Part shown: positions 41,801-51,139 of the stretch, piece by piece
Layout of the letters: each line of letters begins with the position of its first letter
How positions within the stretch are numbered: the stretch's first letter is position 1
Assembly: GCA_049318685.1 (NCBI GenBank)
Contig: JBMOFW010000001.1
Coordinates: 1-55,073, forward strand
Direction of reading: 5' to 3'
Origin: JAIXWP01 sp049318685
GTDB lineage: Bacteria > Bacteroidota > Bacteroidia > Flavobacteriales_D > Sanyastnellaceae
Length of the DNA: 55,073 nucleotides
Notes under the pieces: model-generated
Seen by the model: only the letters and a program-made list of their open reading frames with translations
Database searches by the model: none
Told to the model about the DNA's origin: nothing
Made by a program: the position numbers and the translations under genes

Positions 41801-43659
41801 TTATTTCCGCCTGAAGGATCGAGATTGAAGAAATTCATGTTGAATCTCCAAGTGGTGTTCACTCCGGCCATAGACGCATTGTTGGCTGAGGTAGCGACAT
41901 GACTAATTCCGTTTGCACCCGTATTTGAGTGTCTGATGCTATACGTACCCGTCAAAGCACCAGTGTTATTTGCCGACCAAGAACCGTTGCCATATCCTGT
42001 CCAACCCGTTGAGTTGCCATCTTCGAAATTATCATCCACCAATGTTGCATACCCCATATCATTATCCAAGACAGTTAATGTGAAGGTAGTCGGGCTAGCC
42101 GCATACGCATTAAGTCCACCTGTTGCACTTTGGAGCGTGAAAACAAGCGTTTGAATATCATCACAAATGGCATTGTCGTCAATAGTAAACGTGGCGTTTT
42201 TCAGGCCAGTTTCTGCAGGAGACCAGCTAAGGGTGGCTGTTGTGGCTCCTCCCAAGCGTGCACCATTTCCTGAAGTCAGATTAACTTGCACGGAAGATCC
42301 AACCGCTGCATCCGCGTTAAAAATATTGACACCAATTGTAAAGGATAAATCACCAGCCCCATTGGTTGGTTCTGATTGAGTGCCGGTGGTCGCATTAAAA
42401 TTAAAATACGTGTTGGCCGCTAAAGGACGGAACCGGAGGTTATCGAATTCGATATTGGTTTGTCCCGAACCAGCAGAATTTTTCACAGCAATTCCAAAGA
42501 AACCGCCCGCATTCAATGACACGTTCGTGTCTGTTACGGTGCCATGTGTAACTGTGCTAAGTGTTTCCGGGCAAGAGCGAGCAGTAGGTGAAGCGGCCGC
42601 TTGAATCGTACTTGTCGGTAAGGCAGAAGTCTTAATGGTCCATACACCGGTTTCGCTTCGTGTAATGGCAAACGTGATTCCGTAATCAGTTAAGCCATTC
42701 AAAACGGCTGAACTCGTTGAAAACAGTAATGTACTCACACCATTATTGCTGCGATAAAAACGAATTTCATCGTCCCCTGAATCATCACCGATTTCGAGAT
42801 AATACCCATCGATACTCGAAGTAGCATTGAGATTCAAGTTGTTTGAATAAAGCCAAATGCGCGTGCGATCCGCTGCCGAAGCTGCAACACCTCTGCGACC
42901 TACCCAAAAATACCATTCTTGTTGGGCATTCCATGTGCTAAATTGTCTGTACAAATATTGATCAGAAGCAGCGCTAGCATTGACGCGCAACGTGCTTGTG
43001 CGAACGTTTTCAGTTCCTAACAAACCACCTACGTCACTGTTATTCACCACTGTGAAAGCAGAAGTGCTGCCATTCCAAACTGGGGTTGCGGTAAAATTGC
43101 CGTCACTAAATGAGTCTGTGTTTTCAAATTCGAAATAAGCGATATAATTCAATCCACCGTTGCTATGGTATTGGGTTTCGCCGCATCCAGAAGTGCCGGA
43201 TGAATTGCCCCCTACTACCACAAATACTTCTACAACATACGTTCCGGAGGTAGTCAGACCGTTTAAGAGATTCACACCGATGGATTCAAACCAACGCTGA
43301 TCATTTCCACCTGTGCACGGGAAAGTGCTATTGCCTCCAAAAGTCATTGTGGCAGTAGAGAAGGAAGGTGGGGTATCACATGTGCGATAAACGCGATAAT
43401 TAAACACGGGAGCGCAGGTATTCGAACAACAAGCATCTCTCCATGTGCACACTTCTACCCAATCCAAAGAAAGCGTGCCTCCATTCGAATATCGACCGAT
43501 ATAAGACTGATTGAAATCTGCCACAACTGAGGTCGGTTCAATATCGTATTGTGTACCACCATTAATCTGGAGAAGAGACTTCCAAATTCCCCATCCAGCA
43601 AAAGCATTGGTGGAGATCATTAGGGCAACGAAGGCTAGTGTTAAATGTAACTTGCGCAT
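38857..43659 (-). CDS. Giant T9SS surface protein 2
   Basis: A 1600-residue secreted protein with signal peptide MRKLHLTLAFVALMISTNAFA. The N-terminal section (about 20-170) is Cys-rich (TWRDACCSNTCAPVF) and differs from its paralogs. After it come a jelly-roll-like region (DSFSDGNFTATPVWNG onward), a Calx-beta-like domain near 415-535, a second jelly-roll (FEDGNSTGWTGYGNGSW), a beta-helix-like stretch after CRSIYYSQTPGG (about 750) and the shared block FPGSDFPSYSFNSVYWYDET (about 955). PKD/Ig-like modules (AEMNWYVNGEMITTGSALNY) and a T9SS type A domain (IAIYNTMGQLIYTKTI, then WATGAYTVNV) complete it. Paralogous to its two neighbours. Surface adhesin or matrix role is inferred. Confidence 0.88.
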   Translation of the reverse strand: MRKLHLTLAFVALMISTNAFAGWGIWKSLLQINGGTQYDIEPTSVVADFNQSYIGRYSNGGTLSLDWVEVCTWRDACCSNTCAPVFNYRVYRTCDTPPSFSTATMTFGGNSTFPCTGGNDQRWFESIGVNLLNGLTTSGTYVVEVFVVVGGNSSGTSGCGETQYHSNGGLNYIAYFEFENTDSFSDGNFTATPVWNGSTSAFTVVNNSDVGGLLGTENVRTSTLRVNASAASDQYLYRQFSTWNAQQEWYFWVGRRGVAASAADRTRIWLYSNNLNLNATSSIDGYYLEIGDDSGDDEIRFYRSNNGVSTLLFSTSSAVLNGLTDYGITFAITRSETGVWTIKTSALPTSTIQAAASPTARSCPETLSTVTHGTVTDTNVSLNAGGFFGIAVKNSAGSGQTNIEFDNLRFRPLAANTYFNFNATTGTQSEPTNGAGDLSFTIGVNIFNADAAVGSSVQVNLTSGNGARLGGATTATLSWSPAETGLKNATFTIDDNAICDDIQTLVFTLQSATGGLNAYAASPTTFTLTVLDNDMGYATLVDDNFEDGNSTGWTGYGNGSWSANNTGALTGTYSIRHSNTGANGISHVATSANNASMAGVNTTWRFNMNFFNLDPSGGNKWQVYLAANNTDFFGTTTNGYALGVDPTLTVPSDTLCLWRVTNGVYTRIITTDIDWGTTNAKTGFEIIRDENGLWTLYMDSDGDFNNLVSKGSVTDATYSDLNYFGAKFTYTSSNSDKLSLDDVSVTQKGCRSIYYSQTPGGNFNGAIWAPTTVGTPQSISPGRFTRLVVQSGAPVTLTANAVCDDIEIQAGAVLDLSNYTFEVYGNWIHSGTVNVGNSTVVLKGNEAQSILGTGGPAFYKLNIDNSFGTVQMLATTTVRNQVNLLKGTLQTNGNLILKSEASTSGSIGPIQSGADISGNVTIERYLPPSVNGYTYLGSTVAGLTLADWNDDLVTTGFPGSDFPSYSFNSVYWYDETQNGGRNVGWTAATNITNTININRGYTLYQNGAAWTVDVTGQVQKGAIAVPLSFTNNSNSADGWNLVANIYPSEVDWVALEANSADVNTYYVYDATLPGYRTYAANTQVGSASRYIPHSQGFLVKATAGGQNLNYMESIKTNTNAAFERSEEDARFVRFNITRNGEGDEAILAFNDEATHNYESTFDAEKWESPVLTSPEFAFMSADDVQLTIDARPLPNTGYSMNMYMDLPQAGEYTITVSEIQNLPLGACIYLEDTQSQQVWTVSAGAEWVLTLNEAYTGSDRFVMHVGAFAQVNTTDPACANLSGTIEVAAEEGNWVMTVMNANEEILANEISGVFDSALGGEYTVEIRNTEAACEATPITVTIVAPAAASFAYVFENAACNESTGQIIYEMINGGEYQMQLLNGVGLIISEMTTTESYMELLDLAPDSYTLTLTNACTSFTESISLLDDNAVSAEIDAANTNVVFTEGTSGLISLTATVEGTAEMNWYVNGEMITTGSALNYEITEAGEYAVTLAASNEFCSAEDQVVVLASTVVSTEELTKELVTVVNRGNHALITFNGVSATASNIAIYNTMGQLIYTKTIGQSAGQVVDVDMQNWATGAYTVNVTNTQGEVLSKTLMK

Positions 43660-43767
43660 GAATCGTTTAATTAAAGTAGAAATTGTAAGAAATCAAATAG
43701 GCGGTGAAAATAAGCAATTTATACCAATCAACCTACAGTAAAACCATAAGTTAAAACAGACTTTACT

Positions 43768-43775
43768 TAGTTTTG
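43768..43775 (+). promoter_or_regulatory. TAGTTTTG -7 promoter element of ispD
   Basis: A perfect TAnnTTTG match 8 nt before the ispD ATG, implying a very short 5' leader. Confidence 0.5.
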
Positions 43776-43783
43776 CACTATTC

Positions 43784-44464
43784 ATGCGAAACCATCTCAT
43801 CATCGTTGCCGGAGGAAAGGGTACCCGAATGGGGGCCGAACTCCCTAAACAGTTCTTAGAACTGCACGGGAAGCCTATCTTGGCACACACGATTGAGCGG
43901 TTTTATTCTTTTGACAATCAATTAAATATCATTCTTGTACTTCATCCGGATTACATCCAATATTGGAAAGACCTGTGTCTGACTTTGGGTATAACGCTAC
44001 CCCATTTGGTGGTAACCGGAGGCGAAGAACGTTTTTTTTCCGTAAAAAACGGGTTAGATGCAATCCTAGATTCTACAGGGGTTGTGGGGATACATGATGC
44101 CGTTAGGCCACTTGTTTCACAAAAGACTTTTGTAACCTGTTACGAAAGTGCCCGTATCAATGGCACTGCTGTTCCGGTAGTTCCAATTAATGACTCCCTT
44201 AGAAGAGTTGTTGATGGAAAAAACGAAGCAGTAGAACGCAGTCAATTTCGAATGGTGCAAACACCACAGTGCTTCGAGATGACTCTGTTAAGAAAAGCCT
44301 TCCACCAGTCGTACCACCCTGGGTTTACCGACGACGCATCCGTTGTCGAATCACTAGGAGTAGCAATCAACTTGGTAGAGGGGAACAGAGAAAACATCAA
44401 GATCACTACCCCGGAAGACCTGCGTGTATGTAGTGCCTACCTAACTTTTGATTGCGGAAAATAA
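43784..44464 (+). CDS. ispD: 2-C-methyl-D-erythritol 4-phosphate cytidylyltransferase
   Basis: A 226-residue enzyme of the MEP isoprenoid pathway that makes CDP-methylerythritol from MEP and CTP. The nucleotide-binding start is IIVAGGKGTRMGAELPKQFL, and the family signature VGIHDAVRPLVS lies at about 104. Conserved AVPVVPINDSLRRV, QTPQCFEMTLLRKAF and FTDDASVVE follow. Length is standard. The gene sits between two giant T9SS genes and is followed 10 nt later by the third giant, probably in the same transcript. No metabolic link to them is evident. Confidence 0.96.
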   Translation: MRNHLIIVAGGKGTRMGAELPKQFLELHGKPILAHTIERFYSFDNQLNIILVLHPDYIQYWKDLCLTLGITLPHLVVTGGEERFFSVKNGLDAILDSTGVVGIHDAVRPLVSQKTFVTCYESARINGTAVPVVPINDSLRRVVDGKNEAVERSQFRMVQTPQCFEMTLLRKAFHQSYHPGFTDDASVVESLGVAINLVEGNRENIKITTPEDLRVCSAYLTFDCGK

Positions 44465-44474
44465 ACCCTACAAA

Positions 44475-47400
44475 ATGAATACTCCTGTATTGGCTATTTG
44501 GGCATCCCTTGCCCTGATCTTTGCGTCGATCGCCGGTAAAAGTGCTTCAGTGATGCCGATGGCTCCCCCGCCGGCATGTTCTTTCAACTTGATTGACAAT
44601 TTCACAGATGGAAACTTTACCGCTTCTCCAGCATGGGTAGGTGAAACTACTCAATGGCAGATGGTAACCAACTCCGATGTGCCTGGCAACACCAGCAATG
44701 CGCGCACAATTCAAGTGAATCCCGGCAATAATGCGGGTGGTTCTTACTACGTGTCGACGGCAATTTCAGACTGGCAAACGCAACAAGAATGGGCCTTTTG
44801 GATGGGTCGCCGTTTTGCATTAAGTGCCACAAGCAACGTGGAAATTTGGTTGTATGCCAATGAGTCAAACCTCGAATCAACCACCGTCGATGGATATCGA
44901 CTAATGATTGGTGATGGCACATCAAATCACGAAATTAGATTACAACATATCGTTAATGGAGCGGTAGCTAGTACGGTCATCACTTCCAATCAAGCCATTA
45001 ACCAATCACGCAGTGACTTTGGACTTGCCTTTCGCGTCACACGAACTCAAGCCGGTGCTTGGGAACTTTTCATTTCGTCGATGCCAATAAGCAATGGGAC
45101 AGGAGCTGCCCCAAGCGCTGATCCTACCACACTCGCCACCATATCCGTTGGTACAGGTACCAACAACAGTTTAGTTCCTCTTGGTACCAACTACTTTGGA
45201 TTCAAAATAAATATGCCGAGCGGATTGTCGGCATCGAATCGCCGAACGACCGAGTTCGACCAAATATATTTCAAGCCCTGCCTACCTAACACTACCGTTC
45301 AATTTGCCTCAACAAGTGCCATTGCTAATGAAACAGATGGAAACATTACCATCCCAATTTCCATTACCAATCCACACCCTACATTAGCAACTACAGTTCA
45401 GGTAGCATTGACCTCGGGAAATGCAGCTGGTATCAATAACTACAGCACACAAACTGTTACTTTTCCTGCGGCTTCCGTTTCTAATCAGAATGTAACCATC
45501 AATATTACCAATAACGAATCCTGTGAGGTTGAGACAAACTACGGATTCACCTTGCAAAATGCTTCAGGAGGGTATGTGGCCATTTTAGGAACCCAAACCA
45601 CATCTGCATTGACCTTGAATGATGATGAATATCAATTCATGGAACTCGTAAATACGGGCTTCGAATCAGGCAGTATCAGCAACTGGTTTACCACCCCAGG
45701 CGATGCTTTTACCGCCTCTAATTCGGCACCTATTTCAGGCACCTATTCCATTCGACATCAAGACACCGGTCAGACCGCTACAGGTGCATGTTCTTCTTCA
45801 CTCGCCTATGATGGCGCGGGATTGGCCGGATCAGAAACCATTTGGAGATTCAATCTAAATCACTTTGGCGTTGAACCAAATACCTCCGACTATTTCATTA
45901 TTTGTTTGACCAATAACGACCCCAATATTGCATTCCAAGAAATCAACGGTTATGCTATTGGAGTGCGCCCAAGTCCTGCATACAATCAAGATTATGTAAC
46001 CCTTTGGCGAACAGAAGGTGATATTCTTTATTCTATTTTGACGACAACGTTGGATTGGGGTACAGCACAAACAAAAGTTGGTTTTCAAGTTACTCGCACT
46101 GCCGATGGCACGTGGTCTGTTGATCTTGACCTCGATGGTGATTTCAATAATTTAGTCAACTACGGATCAACAACGGATACCTACTGGGATCATTTGGGCT
46201 ATTTCGGACCCTTCTTCGTCTACAATACCTCTACAAAGGGTAAACTCAGTATGGATGATATTTCCATTACTCAGGAAAGCTGCAGATCTACTTATTATTC
46301 TCAAGGCACAGCCCATTCGGATGACGCCATTTGGGCGACAACACCAGTGGGTGCGCCAGGAACCGTTATTGGTGGGCCGTTTACCAATCTTGTCGTTCAA
46401 AATGGTCATACCATTACCATGACCAATAGCATGACCTGTCAAAACCTCGAAATTGAGGCGGGTGCCACGCTAATGGGGGGATCCGTTCGAACAACGATCA
46501 AAGGAGATTTGCTCGTTAACGGAACTTTCGATGGAGAATCTTCAACCATCCTATTAAAAGGAACAGAAAGTCAAACAATTTCCGGTTCCGGAACGGCTAC
46601 ATTCTTCAACCTAGAAAGTGAAAACAGTGCTGGAATTTCAACGACGATGCCGATTTCGTTGAAAGGTCAATTGCGCCCAAACGCCGGCACTTTCAATACA
46701 AATAACCAATTGACCTTGATCTCTACTTTGCAAGGAACCGGTTCTATCGGAACCATACAATCTGGGGCCGATGTCATTGGCCAAATAACAATGCAACGCT
46801 TCATCCCAACAGCGCCGCAGCATTGGGTATACATCAACAATCCAATGATCAATCAAACTGTACAAGATTGGAATGATGACATGATCACTTCAGGATTTCC
46901 GGGTTCTGACTACCCTTCTTATAATTTCAATAATATCTATTGGTATAATGAAAGTACGGCGGGTAGCAAAAACATGGGCTGGACAGGAGCAACGAATATC
47001 ACCGATGCAATTGACCCCATGAAAGGATTTATTGTCTACATGAACGCCAATGCGGTTACTTTAGACATGACCGGCGATTTCCAAAAAGGAACTGTAAATG
47101 TGCCGTTAACCTACAACGACATTGAACCAGGCAACGGCGTATACAATCCGGATGGATGGAACCTTGTTGGGAATATTTATCCATGTGCAATTGATTGGGA
47201 AGCAGTGCAAGCCGCGAGCACAACTTGGACTGGAAGTAACTCAACGTACTATGTATACAACGCTGCAGAAGCAAACTACAGAGCCTACAACGCATCGTCT
47301 CATGCCGGCACATCCAATAGATATATCGCAAGCAATCAGTCCTTTTTTGTGCAAGCACAGGGAACTGGACAATCTCTTACGTTCACTGAAAGTGTGAAGG

Positions 47401-48863
47401 CAACATCTAGCGCAGATTTCCAACGAAATCAAGAAGACGCCATGTTGGTCAGAATGAATCTAACTAAAGGTACAATGACAGATGAAGTATTGTTTGCTAT
47501 TGTAGATGAGGCAACGCTTGGTTTTGATGATCAATATGATGCTATCAAATGGGATAGCCCCGTGGCCACAGCACCTGAACTTGCCATCGTGATCAACGAT
47601 ACGACCAAAGCCAGCATCAACGCCATTCCGAGTTTCGAGGAGAATATCGAATTCCCTCTTTGGGTAGAAATGCCTTCAGCAGGTGACTACACATTCAGTA
47701 TTTCTGAAGTACTCAACTTGCCTTCAGGGGTATGTCTTACAGTACAAGACACACTAACCGGCGAAGTAATTCCTATGGCTCAAGGAGAAACCATCACATT
47801 GAACACTACTGCTGCCTACAGCGGAAACCGACTGATCATTCGGTTGAATGCTCCATTAAATGTGAGCACTCTTCCTACAAGCTGCAACGGAGGAAATGAT
47901 GGCAGCATACAATTTGAATCCGGCGTCAACGGCTGGATGATCACTGCGACAGACAATATGGAAAATGTTTATTATGCCAACGACGGCGTCATTCAAAACC
48001 TGCCAGCGGGAGATTATTTAGTCACTTACGAAAACAGCGAGGCTCTGTGCACAGCAACTACCTTGGGAGTAACTGTTTCGCAACCGGAAATCATTTCCGG
48101 AGCGGTAGAAACCACCACAGATTATTGCAATAGTGGCGCCTCCGGACGTATTGAAATGATTGTCGAGAATACAGATCACTTCGATTACACCATCGTAAAT
48201 TCAAACAACGAAATAGTTTTTGCAGGCTCGGCGAATGATGTGTATCACATGATTTCCGGTATCTCTGCTGACGAATACACCGTGAACATGCAAAGCGCCT
48301 GCTATTCACAATCATTCACTGTCAATCTTGTAGACAACAATGCAGTCGATCTAGAAATCTCATTGAACACACCATCGCTTCAGCTCGAATTGGGTCAGAC
48401 GGTAACGATTTCTGCGAATGCCAATTCTGCACAAACGGTAACCTACGAATGGACTGTGAATGGTTTCGATGGAGGTGATCAAAATTTCCTTGAGTTTGTT
48501 GTTAACAATCCAGGGACCTATGAAATTGTTTGTATCGCTGATAATGGTTCATGCTCTGATATCGCCACGGCCACTGCCTATGTCGAGTCGACTGTCAATA
48601 TCGAAGAAGAATTGGGCAATGATCCACATGCGGTTATTACTCGAATGGGCAATGCTTTGATGATCTCATTTGAAAACGCTAGTGCATCGAAAGCAACCAT
48701 TTCCTTGTACAATTCCTCCGGGGCATTGGTAATGCGTATGAGCGGAAACGCGGATCAAGGACAAGTGAGAACCATTGACATGAATAGTCTTGCAACTGGT
48801 GTATACACGATTGATGTTCAACAAGACAATAAAATATTGGCCCGCCAACAAATTTTCAAGTAG
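44475..48863 (+). CDS. Giant T9SS surface protein 3
   Basis: A 1462-residue secreted protein. Start MNTPVLAIWASLALIFASIA is chosen because it begins the signal sequence; the frame extends nine codons upstream into ispD. Domains follow the pattern of its paralogs: jelly-roll-like (FTDGNFTASPAWVGE), Calx-beta-like (about 275-385), a second jelly-roll (FESGSISNWFTTPGDAF), a beta-helix-like stretch after CRSTYYSQG, the shared block FPGSDYPSYNFNNIYWYNES near 815, PKD/Ig-like modules (VTYEWTVNGFDGGD), and a T9SS type A domain (ATISLYNSSGALVMRM, then ATGVYTIDVQQ). It lacks the PPC-like repeats of protein 1. Contains one exact copy of the dispersed palindrome. No enzyme motif was seen. Confidence 0.88.
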   Translation: MNTPVLAIWASLALIFASIAGKSASVMPMAPPPACSFNLIDNFTDGNFTASPAWVGETTQWQMVTNSDVPGNTSNARTIQVNPGNNAGGSYYVSTAISDWQTQQEWAFWMGRRFALSATSNVEIWLYANESNLESTTVDGYRLMIGDGTSNHEIRLQHIVNGAVASTVITSNQAINQSRSDFGLAFRVTRTQAGAWELFISSMPISNGTGAAPSADPTTLATISVGTGTNNSLVPLGTNYFGFKINMPSGLSASNRRTTEFDQIYFKPCLPNTTVQFASTSAIANETDGNITIPISITNPHPTLATTVQVALTSGNAAGINNYSTQTVTFPAASVSNQNVTINITNNESCEVETNYGFTLQNASGGYVAILGTQTTSALTLNDDEYQFMELVNTGFESGSISNWFTTPGDAFTASNSAPISGTYSIRHQDTGQTATGACSSSLAYDGAGLAGSETIWRFNLNHFGVEPNTSDYFIICLTNNDPNIAFQEINGYAIGVRPSPAYNQDYVTLWRTEGDILYSILTTTLDWGTAQTKVGFQVTRTADGTWSVDLDLDGDFNNLVNYGSTTDTYWDHLGYFGPFFVYNTSTKGKLSMDDISITQESCRSTYYSQGTAHSDDAIWATTPVGAPGTVIGGPFTNLVVQNGHTITMTNSMTCQNLEIEAGATLMGGSVRTTIKGDLLVNGTFDGESSTILLKGTESQTISGSGTATFFNLESENSAGISTTMPISLKGQLRPNAGTFNTNNQLTLISTLQGTGSIGTIQSGADVIGQITMQRFIPTAPQHWVYINNPMINQTVQDWNDDMITSGFPGSDYPSYNFNNIYWYNESTAGSKNMGWTGATNITDAIDPMKGFIVYMNANAVTLDMTGDFQKGTVNVPLTYNDIEPGNGVYNPDGWNLVGNIYPCAIDWEAVQAASTTWTGSNSTYYVYNAAEANYRAYNASSHAGTSNRYIASNQSFFVQAQGTGQSLTFTESVKATSSADFQRNQEDAMLVRMNLTKGTMTDEVLFAIVDEATLGFDDQYDAIKWDSPVATAPELAIVINDTTKASINAIPSFEENIEFPLWVEMPSAGDYTFSISEVLNLPSGVCLTVQDTLTGEVIPMAQGETITLNTTAAYSGNRLIIRLNAPLNVSTLPTSCNGGNDGSIQFESGVNGWMITATDNMENVYYANDGVIQNLPAGDYLVTYENSEALCTATTLGVTVSQPEIISGAVETTTDYCNSGASGRIEMIVENTDHFDYTIVNSNNEIVFAGSANDVYHMISGISADEYTVNMQSACYSQSFTVNLVDNNAVDLEISLNTPSLQLELGQTVTISANANSAQTVTYEWTVNGFDGGDQNFLEFVVNNPGTYEIVCIADNGSCSDIATATAYVESTVNIEEELGNDPHAVITRMGNALMISFENASASKATISLYNSSGALVMRMSGNADQGQVRTIDMNSLATGVYTIDVQQDNKILARQQIFK
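47827..47844. repeat. Dispersed 18-bp palindrome, copy 6 (ACCGACTGATCATTCGGT)
   Basis: An exact match inside giant T9SS protein 3, encoding N-R-L-I-I-R-L on the plus strand. Confidence 0.7.
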
Positions 48864-48885
48864 TAGTTTTTTCTTGGGTAAAAAA

Positions 48886-48920
48886 GAAAGCGCCTTCTCC
48901 TTAAATGGAGGGGCGTTTTC
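48886..48920 (+). terminator. Hairpin terminator after giant T9SS protein 3
   Basis: GAAAGCGCC...TCC pairs with GGAG...GGCGTTTTC around TTAAAT with small internal mismatches, followed by TGTTTTATG. It lies 22 nt after the stop and just before the next promoter-like TATCTTTA (48930-48937). Confidence 0.6.
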
Positions 48921-48955
48921 TGTTTTATGTATCTTTAGCATCCATTTTGACACGC

Positions 48956-51139
48956 ATGAAGAAAATTCTGTTACCCATAATTGCCTTAGCCCTGATGTCT
49001 ATATCGTGGGATATTAATGGCCAAACTATCCAAAGAAAAACAAGACGAGAAATGTCAACACCTCCACAAGCAAAGAAAATCCCGCATGAACTCACTGAGC
49101 ACGGTCAAACGCGCATTGACAATTATTACTGGATGCGATTGAGCGACGAACAAAAAAATGCTCCTGCCGAAAAAAGAGATCAACAAACCCAAGATGTTCT
49201 CAATTACCTAGAACAAGAAAACACATACACCAAAAATATGTCTGTGGGAATGAATAAGTTTCAAAACAGCTTGTTCGAGGAAATGAAAGCACGGATAAAG
49301 GAAACCGATCAAAGTGTACCCATTAAAGACAATGGATATTGGTATTATTCGCGATTTGAAGCCGGTCAAGACTATGCTCTGAATTGTAGAAAAAAAGAAT
49401 CTATGACATCAGGTGAAGAAGAAATTCTCATCAATGGTCCCGAGCTTGCTAAAGGTCATGATTACTGGGCATTAGCCTCGTATGACGTAAGTGAAGACAA
49501 TAAAATTTTGGCCTATGGCACCGACATTATTAGCCGTCGTATTTACACTATTCAATTCAAAAATCTCGAAACAGGTAAACTCCTGAACGATGTACTTGAA
49601 GGAACAACAGGATCTGTCGCCTGGGCGAATGATAATAAAACAGTTTTTTACACTAAAAAAGATCCGGGAACACTCCGTGAGTATCAAATTTGGCGTCACG
49701 AACTGGGCACAACGCAAGATTCCGATGTTCTCGTATTCGAAGAAAAAGATGAAGAATTTCATTGTTTCGTTTACAAAACAAAAAGTAAAGAATACATTGT
49801 CATTGGAAGTTCGCAGACGCAGTCATCTGAATATCGCGTTCTTTCTGCAAACAAACCTGCAGGAGAATTTAAAATCATCACGCCGAGAGAGCGAGATTTA
49901 GAATATGGCCTAGATCACTACGGCGATAAATTTTACATTGTCACCAACTACAACGCGAAAAACTTCCGTTTGATGACTACATCGGTCGATCGTACTGAAA
50001 AGAAAAATTGGAAAGAGCTTCTTCCTCACCGCGCTGATGTTTTGCTAGAAGGCATCAGTATTTTCTCAGAATTCATGGTGGTTGATGAACGGTCTAAAGG
50101 GTTGACCCAATTGCGTGTAATGGCTTGGGATGGAAGCTATGACTATTATATTCCTTTCCAGGATCCGGCATATGCTGCTGGTATGGGAGCCAATCCAGAA
50201 TTCGACACTAAAACTATTCGGTATTCCTATTCCTCAATGACCACTCCATCGAGTACATATGATTTCAACATTGGGAGCCGTGAAAAAACTTTGCTAAAAC
50301 AGGCCGAAGTGGTTGGAGGGTATAATCCGGAAGACTACATAAGTGAGCGTATTTATGCCACTGCAGCAGACGGAACTCAAATTCCTATTAGTTTGGTCTA
50401 TAAAAAAGGGTTCGTCCGAGATCATTCCTCACCTCTGTTGCTTTATGCTTACGGTAGCTATGGATATTCGATAGACGCCACATTCAGCAGTACACGTCTT
50501 TCATTACTCAACCGTGGTTTTGTATTTGCCATTGCGCACATTCGCGGAGGGCAGGAAATGGGTCGTGAGTGGTATGAAAATGGAAAACTACTCAACAAGA
50601 AAAACACGTTTACTGACTTTATCGACTGTGGTAAATTTCTAGTTAAAGAAAAGTACACTGGATACGACCGTTTGTTTGCCATGGGCGGAAGTGCTGGAGG
50701 TCTCCTTATGGGTGCAGTGACCAATATGGCTCCTGAAATGTGGAAAGGAATTGTATCAGCGGTGCCATTTGTTGATGTCGTGACCACCATGCTCGACGAA
50801 ACTATTCCGCTCACCACGTTTGAATTCGACGAATGGGGCAATCCGAAGGATAAGAAATACTACGACTATATGTTGTCTTATTCTCCTTATGACAATATTG
50901 AAAAAAAGAACTATCCCAACATATTAGTCACAACAGGATATTGGGACAGTCAAGTTCAATATTGGGAGCCCGCTAAATACGTGGCTAAAATGCGTGAAAT
51001 GAAGACAGATCAAAACATCCTGTTGCTGCACACCAATATGGATGCAGGCCATGGAGGTAAAAGTGGTCGTTTTGAATATCTTAAAGAAATTGCGCTTGAA
51101 TACGCATTCATATTAAATCTGGCTGGAATTACAGAATAA
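48956..51139 (+). CDS. S9 family prolyl oligopeptidase (oligopeptidase B-like)
   Basis: A 727-residue serine peptidase with an N-terminal beta-propeller (about 80-430) gating a C-terminal alpha/beta hydrolase domain. The nucleophile is in AMGGSAGGLLMGAV (about 578), the Asp in TTGYWDSQVQYWEP and the His in NMDAGHGGKSGRFEY. The segment ISLVYKKG and the domain order fit oligopeptidase B, which cleaves short peptides after basic residues. Start MKKILLPIIALALMSISWD is a signal sequence, so this copy is probably periplasmic. Its 3' end overlaps the convergent HAD gene by 11 nt. Confidence 0.93.
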   Translation: MKKILLPIIALALMSISWDINGQTIQRKTRREMSTPPQAKKIPHELTEHGQTRIDNYYWMRLSDEQKNAPAEKRDQQTQDVLNYLEQENTYTKNMSVGMNKFQNSLFEEMKARIKETDQSVPIKDNGYWYYSRFEAGQDYALNCRKKESMTSGEEEILINGPELAKGHDYWALASYDVSEDNKILAYGTDIISRRIYTIQFKNLETGKLLNDVLEGTTGSVAWANDNKTVFYTKKDPGTLREYQIWRHELGTTQDSDVLVFEEKDEEFHCFVYKTKSKEYIVIGSSQTQSSEYRVLSANKPAGEFKIITPRERDLEYGLDHYGDKFYIVTNYNAKNFRLMTTSVDRTEKKNWKELLPHRADVLLEGISIFSEFMVVDERSKGLTQLRVMAWDGSYDYYIPFQDPAYAAGMGANPEFDTKTIRYSYSSMTTPSSTYDFNIGSREKTLLKQAEVVGGYNPEDYISERIYATAADGTQIPISLVYKKGFVRDHSSPLLLYAYGSYGYSIDATFSSTRLSLLNRGFVFAIAHIRGGQEMGREWYENGKLLNKKNTFTDFIDCGKFLVKEKYTGYDRLFAMGGSAGGLLMGAVTNMAPEMWKGIVSAVPFVDVVTTMLDETIPLTTFEFDEWGNPKDKKYYDYMLSYSPYDNIEKKNYPNILVTTGYWDSQVQYWEPAKYVAKMREMKTDQNILLLHTNMDAGHGGKSGRFEYLKEIALEYAFILNLAGITE

